From contig JAEZJR010000030.1 in assembly GCA_023415725.1 (NCBI GenBank), positions 1 through 36,345 of the forward strand: 36,345 bases of DNA. The letters are read 5' to 3'. The DNA comes from Acidobacteriota bacterium (GTDB taxonomy: Bacteria; Acidobacteriota; Blastocatellia; Pyrinomonadales; Pyrinomonadaceae). The translations under genes were made by a program, and so were the position numbers. The notes beneath the pieces were generated by a model. The model saw only the letters and a list, made by a program, of their open reading frames with translations. It was not told the origin of the DNA and did not search any database. Shown piece after piece: positions 35,801 to 36,345 of this stretch (positions within the stretch are counted from its first letter, which is position 1; each line of letters opens with the position of its first letter).

Positions 35801-36345
35801 TTTGATTTTTAGCCGCTTCAACATCTCTTTCCAAATCAAAGGTTTCGTTAGCTCGCAACTCATAGCGCGGCTTAATATCTAACTTCGCTGCCGCAAGACA
35901 GATTGCCAAAAGGCTTGAATTAAGAGATGCGTATGTCGCCACCTGAGGGATACCTTGAAGGTGCTGAAAACCGTAGAGTAAAAGTGGTCGCACACAATCT
36001 TGCAGTGAATACGATTGAATCCGTGGTGCAAGACGCGCCGCCGTCTGACGAGAATCAGAAAAAATAAGTACCTTTCTACCCTGTAGCGGCGCAAATCGAT
36101 TTCTCAATACAGTGGGATTGGGTGGCTGAGTCTGAAGTTGGGCATTCACAAGCGCTTGGAACGGTTGGTCGCCTTTGGTCTGATGGTCTTGAACATACGT
36201 TCTTCCAAACGCGTAAGTCTCTCCACATACTCCACACGGTTTGAACTCACCCGGTGCCACCTCTGACTGTGGAATGGCATCGTCGTCTCCATCATCGCCG
36301 GTGAAGGGCGTGATTCGGTCTCTCTTCAAGAAAACGGTCCTGAGT
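32808..36345 (-). CDS. DUF1998 superfamily 2 helicase (DruE/DISARM-like), N-terminus outside window
   Basis: The frame is still open at the right edge, so the DEAD-type first helicase domain lies outside. Numbering from a TTG at 36329, the second RecA domain has motif IV (GRKVLIFSDSRQTAARL, about 84-100), zinc pairs CPHC (341-344) and CQHC (357-360), an AAEHTAQL signature (403-410), motif V (SCTTTMEVGIDIG, 450-462) and motif VI (QQRAGRAGRRG, 480-490). The C-terminal DUF1998 region has LYDTLPGGAGF and Cys 1019, 1023, 1027 and 1030, ending in FEHNLLDRH. DUF1998 helicases include DruE of Druantia, proteins of DISARM and of the dpd DNA-modification system. It probably translocates on DNA to feed the coupled nuclease. 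Confidence 0.9.
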   Translation of the reverse strand, partial: LRTVFLKRDRITPFTGDDGDDDAIPQSEVAPGEFKPCGVCGETYAFGRTYVQDHQTKGDQPFQALVNAQLQTQPPNPTVLRNRFAPLQGRKVLIFSDSRQTAARLAPRIQSYSLQDCVRPLLLYGFQHLQGIPQVATYASLNSSLLAICLAAAKLDIKPRYELRANETFDLERDVEAAKNQNALDDPATLTQLMISAQTAPIPESIAELLLETIGSKHQGLQALALASLVEAPMVRSRLSQLPPIADLGDTEEARLALVRTWLFSLRDKKVWLAGFPQDWSSTKVRAFSFPSFRFLKGLPTAARRIFENDWKPVLSDVFLQNVANNKYRLRGEQVTLQIQGDWAVCPHCRVNQRPMAGVTRCQHCGFESVRALDPLEDVAFRARKGYYRRPSELVLSDNPQVPFAIVAAEHTAQLNTAQAADVFSKSEENELLFQDVDLGPDEHHRSRTAIDVLSCTTTMEVGIDIGSLSGVALRNLPPSRANYQQRAGRAGRRGNAIASVVSFGSVDSHDEHYFRHPAEMVSGPVLDPFLTLSNPDIIRRHVTAYLLQNYLQSKLRSVDAATLPQNLFEVLGTVESFKSNEGILNISDFERWLNTNVDILRGNVSDWIPAEMSEGARSDLLDNLVSGTLKPIEEAIVGEWQAGTDETNSRNEALPEIGEERRGGVGLGNLLNRLLEKGVLPRYAFPTDVATFYVLDPNSSPFRPEFLFTPSQGLPVALNQYAPGKEVWIAGKKYISGAIYSPFRNERSDAWSRSRFYYECSYCRFAFTKEASVGREYIPNICDACGNTNTFQVGQKWFRPPGFAHPISLPEKTSTDELPAPSYATHAKLEAPTPVDPRSWLDVNPRCGLHYRRDTLLVTNRGPGGDGYNYCTICGLISPVTGAGPLLNANGPHRKPYVDNEPTCAANRTAKGVVLGTDFITDILLVSIRLEAPLQLRPGLLPTNVALRTVSEALSKAAASILQVEPSEIASEFRPALNGHGNNGTEVEIYLYDTLPGGAGFVKEISARGNELLFVARDLLSSCPANCESSCYRCLRSFKNKFEHNLLDRHIGASLLSYVMDNVPPRIPDWRVRKLKQLLSADLARQDIPEMTVTLDAPVVAMNVGAAVAPILLERDGRKLILDFESALTPNHIPDTALSDIRAVSREFKVIPVNEVSVQRNLPVVTSDLLAGLGVYV

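Larger units (their letters stand above)
23749..36345. mobile_element. Left end of a tRNA-Leu-integrated genomic island
   Basis: Right of the truncated tRNA the base composition becomes visibly more AT-rich. The first gene is a tyrosine recombinase, followed by orphan genes, a replication-initiator-like gene and a defence-type gene cluster. No conjugation or capsid genes are seen, so the part in view cannot be classed as ICE, prophage or satellite. The right end lies outside the window, where an intact tRNA-Leu(CAA) copy is predicted. Confidence 0.8.

Noticed and set aside
23749..36345. CRISPR array suggested by the Cas4-like nuclease
   Set aside because: No regularly spaced direct repeats and no other cas genes are present.

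Overview
The window joins a GC-rich chromosomal segment (about 1-23,660) to a visibly more AT-rich integrated island (about 23,750 to the right edge). The chromosomal part suggests a soil-type Acidobacteriota genome, perhaps Blastocatellia/Pyrinomonadaceae-like: long runs of secreted S8, M28 and beta-lactamase-fold hydrolases, a LytS/LytTR two-component pair, zinc-ribbon membrane proteins and cadherin-like plus carboxypeptidase-regulatory domains on secreted proteins. This placement is inferred from gene style; no rRNA or marker gene is present.

Region 1-5,489 is decayed. It holds a secreted subtilase relic with three carbohydrate-binding-like repeats, broken by frameshifts, an in-frame stop and loss of the catalytic serine segment; a short minus-strand relic of another secreted protein; one intact orphan gene (4266-4715); and long stretches without genes.

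Region 5,490-17,628 is a compact plus-strand block. A LytS-type histidine kinase and a LytTR regulator overlap by 32 bases. They are followed by exported proteins: a Tiki/ChaN/EreA-like protein, an S8 protease behind a perfect 17-bp hairpin, a zinc-ribbon membrane protein, an M28 peptidase, an NTF2-like protein, a YVTN beta-propeller, a lipocalin-like protein, a LolA-like protein and a beta-lactamase-fold hydrolase.

Region 18,943-22,499 (minus strand) encodes an aminoacyl-phosphatidylglycerol module with an unusual split: the MprF synthase domain is fused to a VirJ/AcvB-like alpha/beta hydrolase, and the MprF flippase-like domain is a separate gene directly downstream.

At 23,665-23,752 a tRNA-Leu(CAA) gene lacks a matching 5' acceptor strand and sits beside a tyrosine recombinase, marking the edge of an integrated element. 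The island then carries small orphan genes, a replication-initiator-like gene behind a sigma70 promoter and a strong leader terminator, and a candidate defence locus: a MORC/MutL-like GHKL ATPase and a DruA (DUF4338)-like protein on the plus strand, facing a Fe-S-type PD-(D/E)XK nuclease and a DUF1998 helicase on the minus strand. The helicase runs off the right edge. This combination, related to Druantia and DISARM but not an arrangement I recognise, is the best candidate for an undescribed system.
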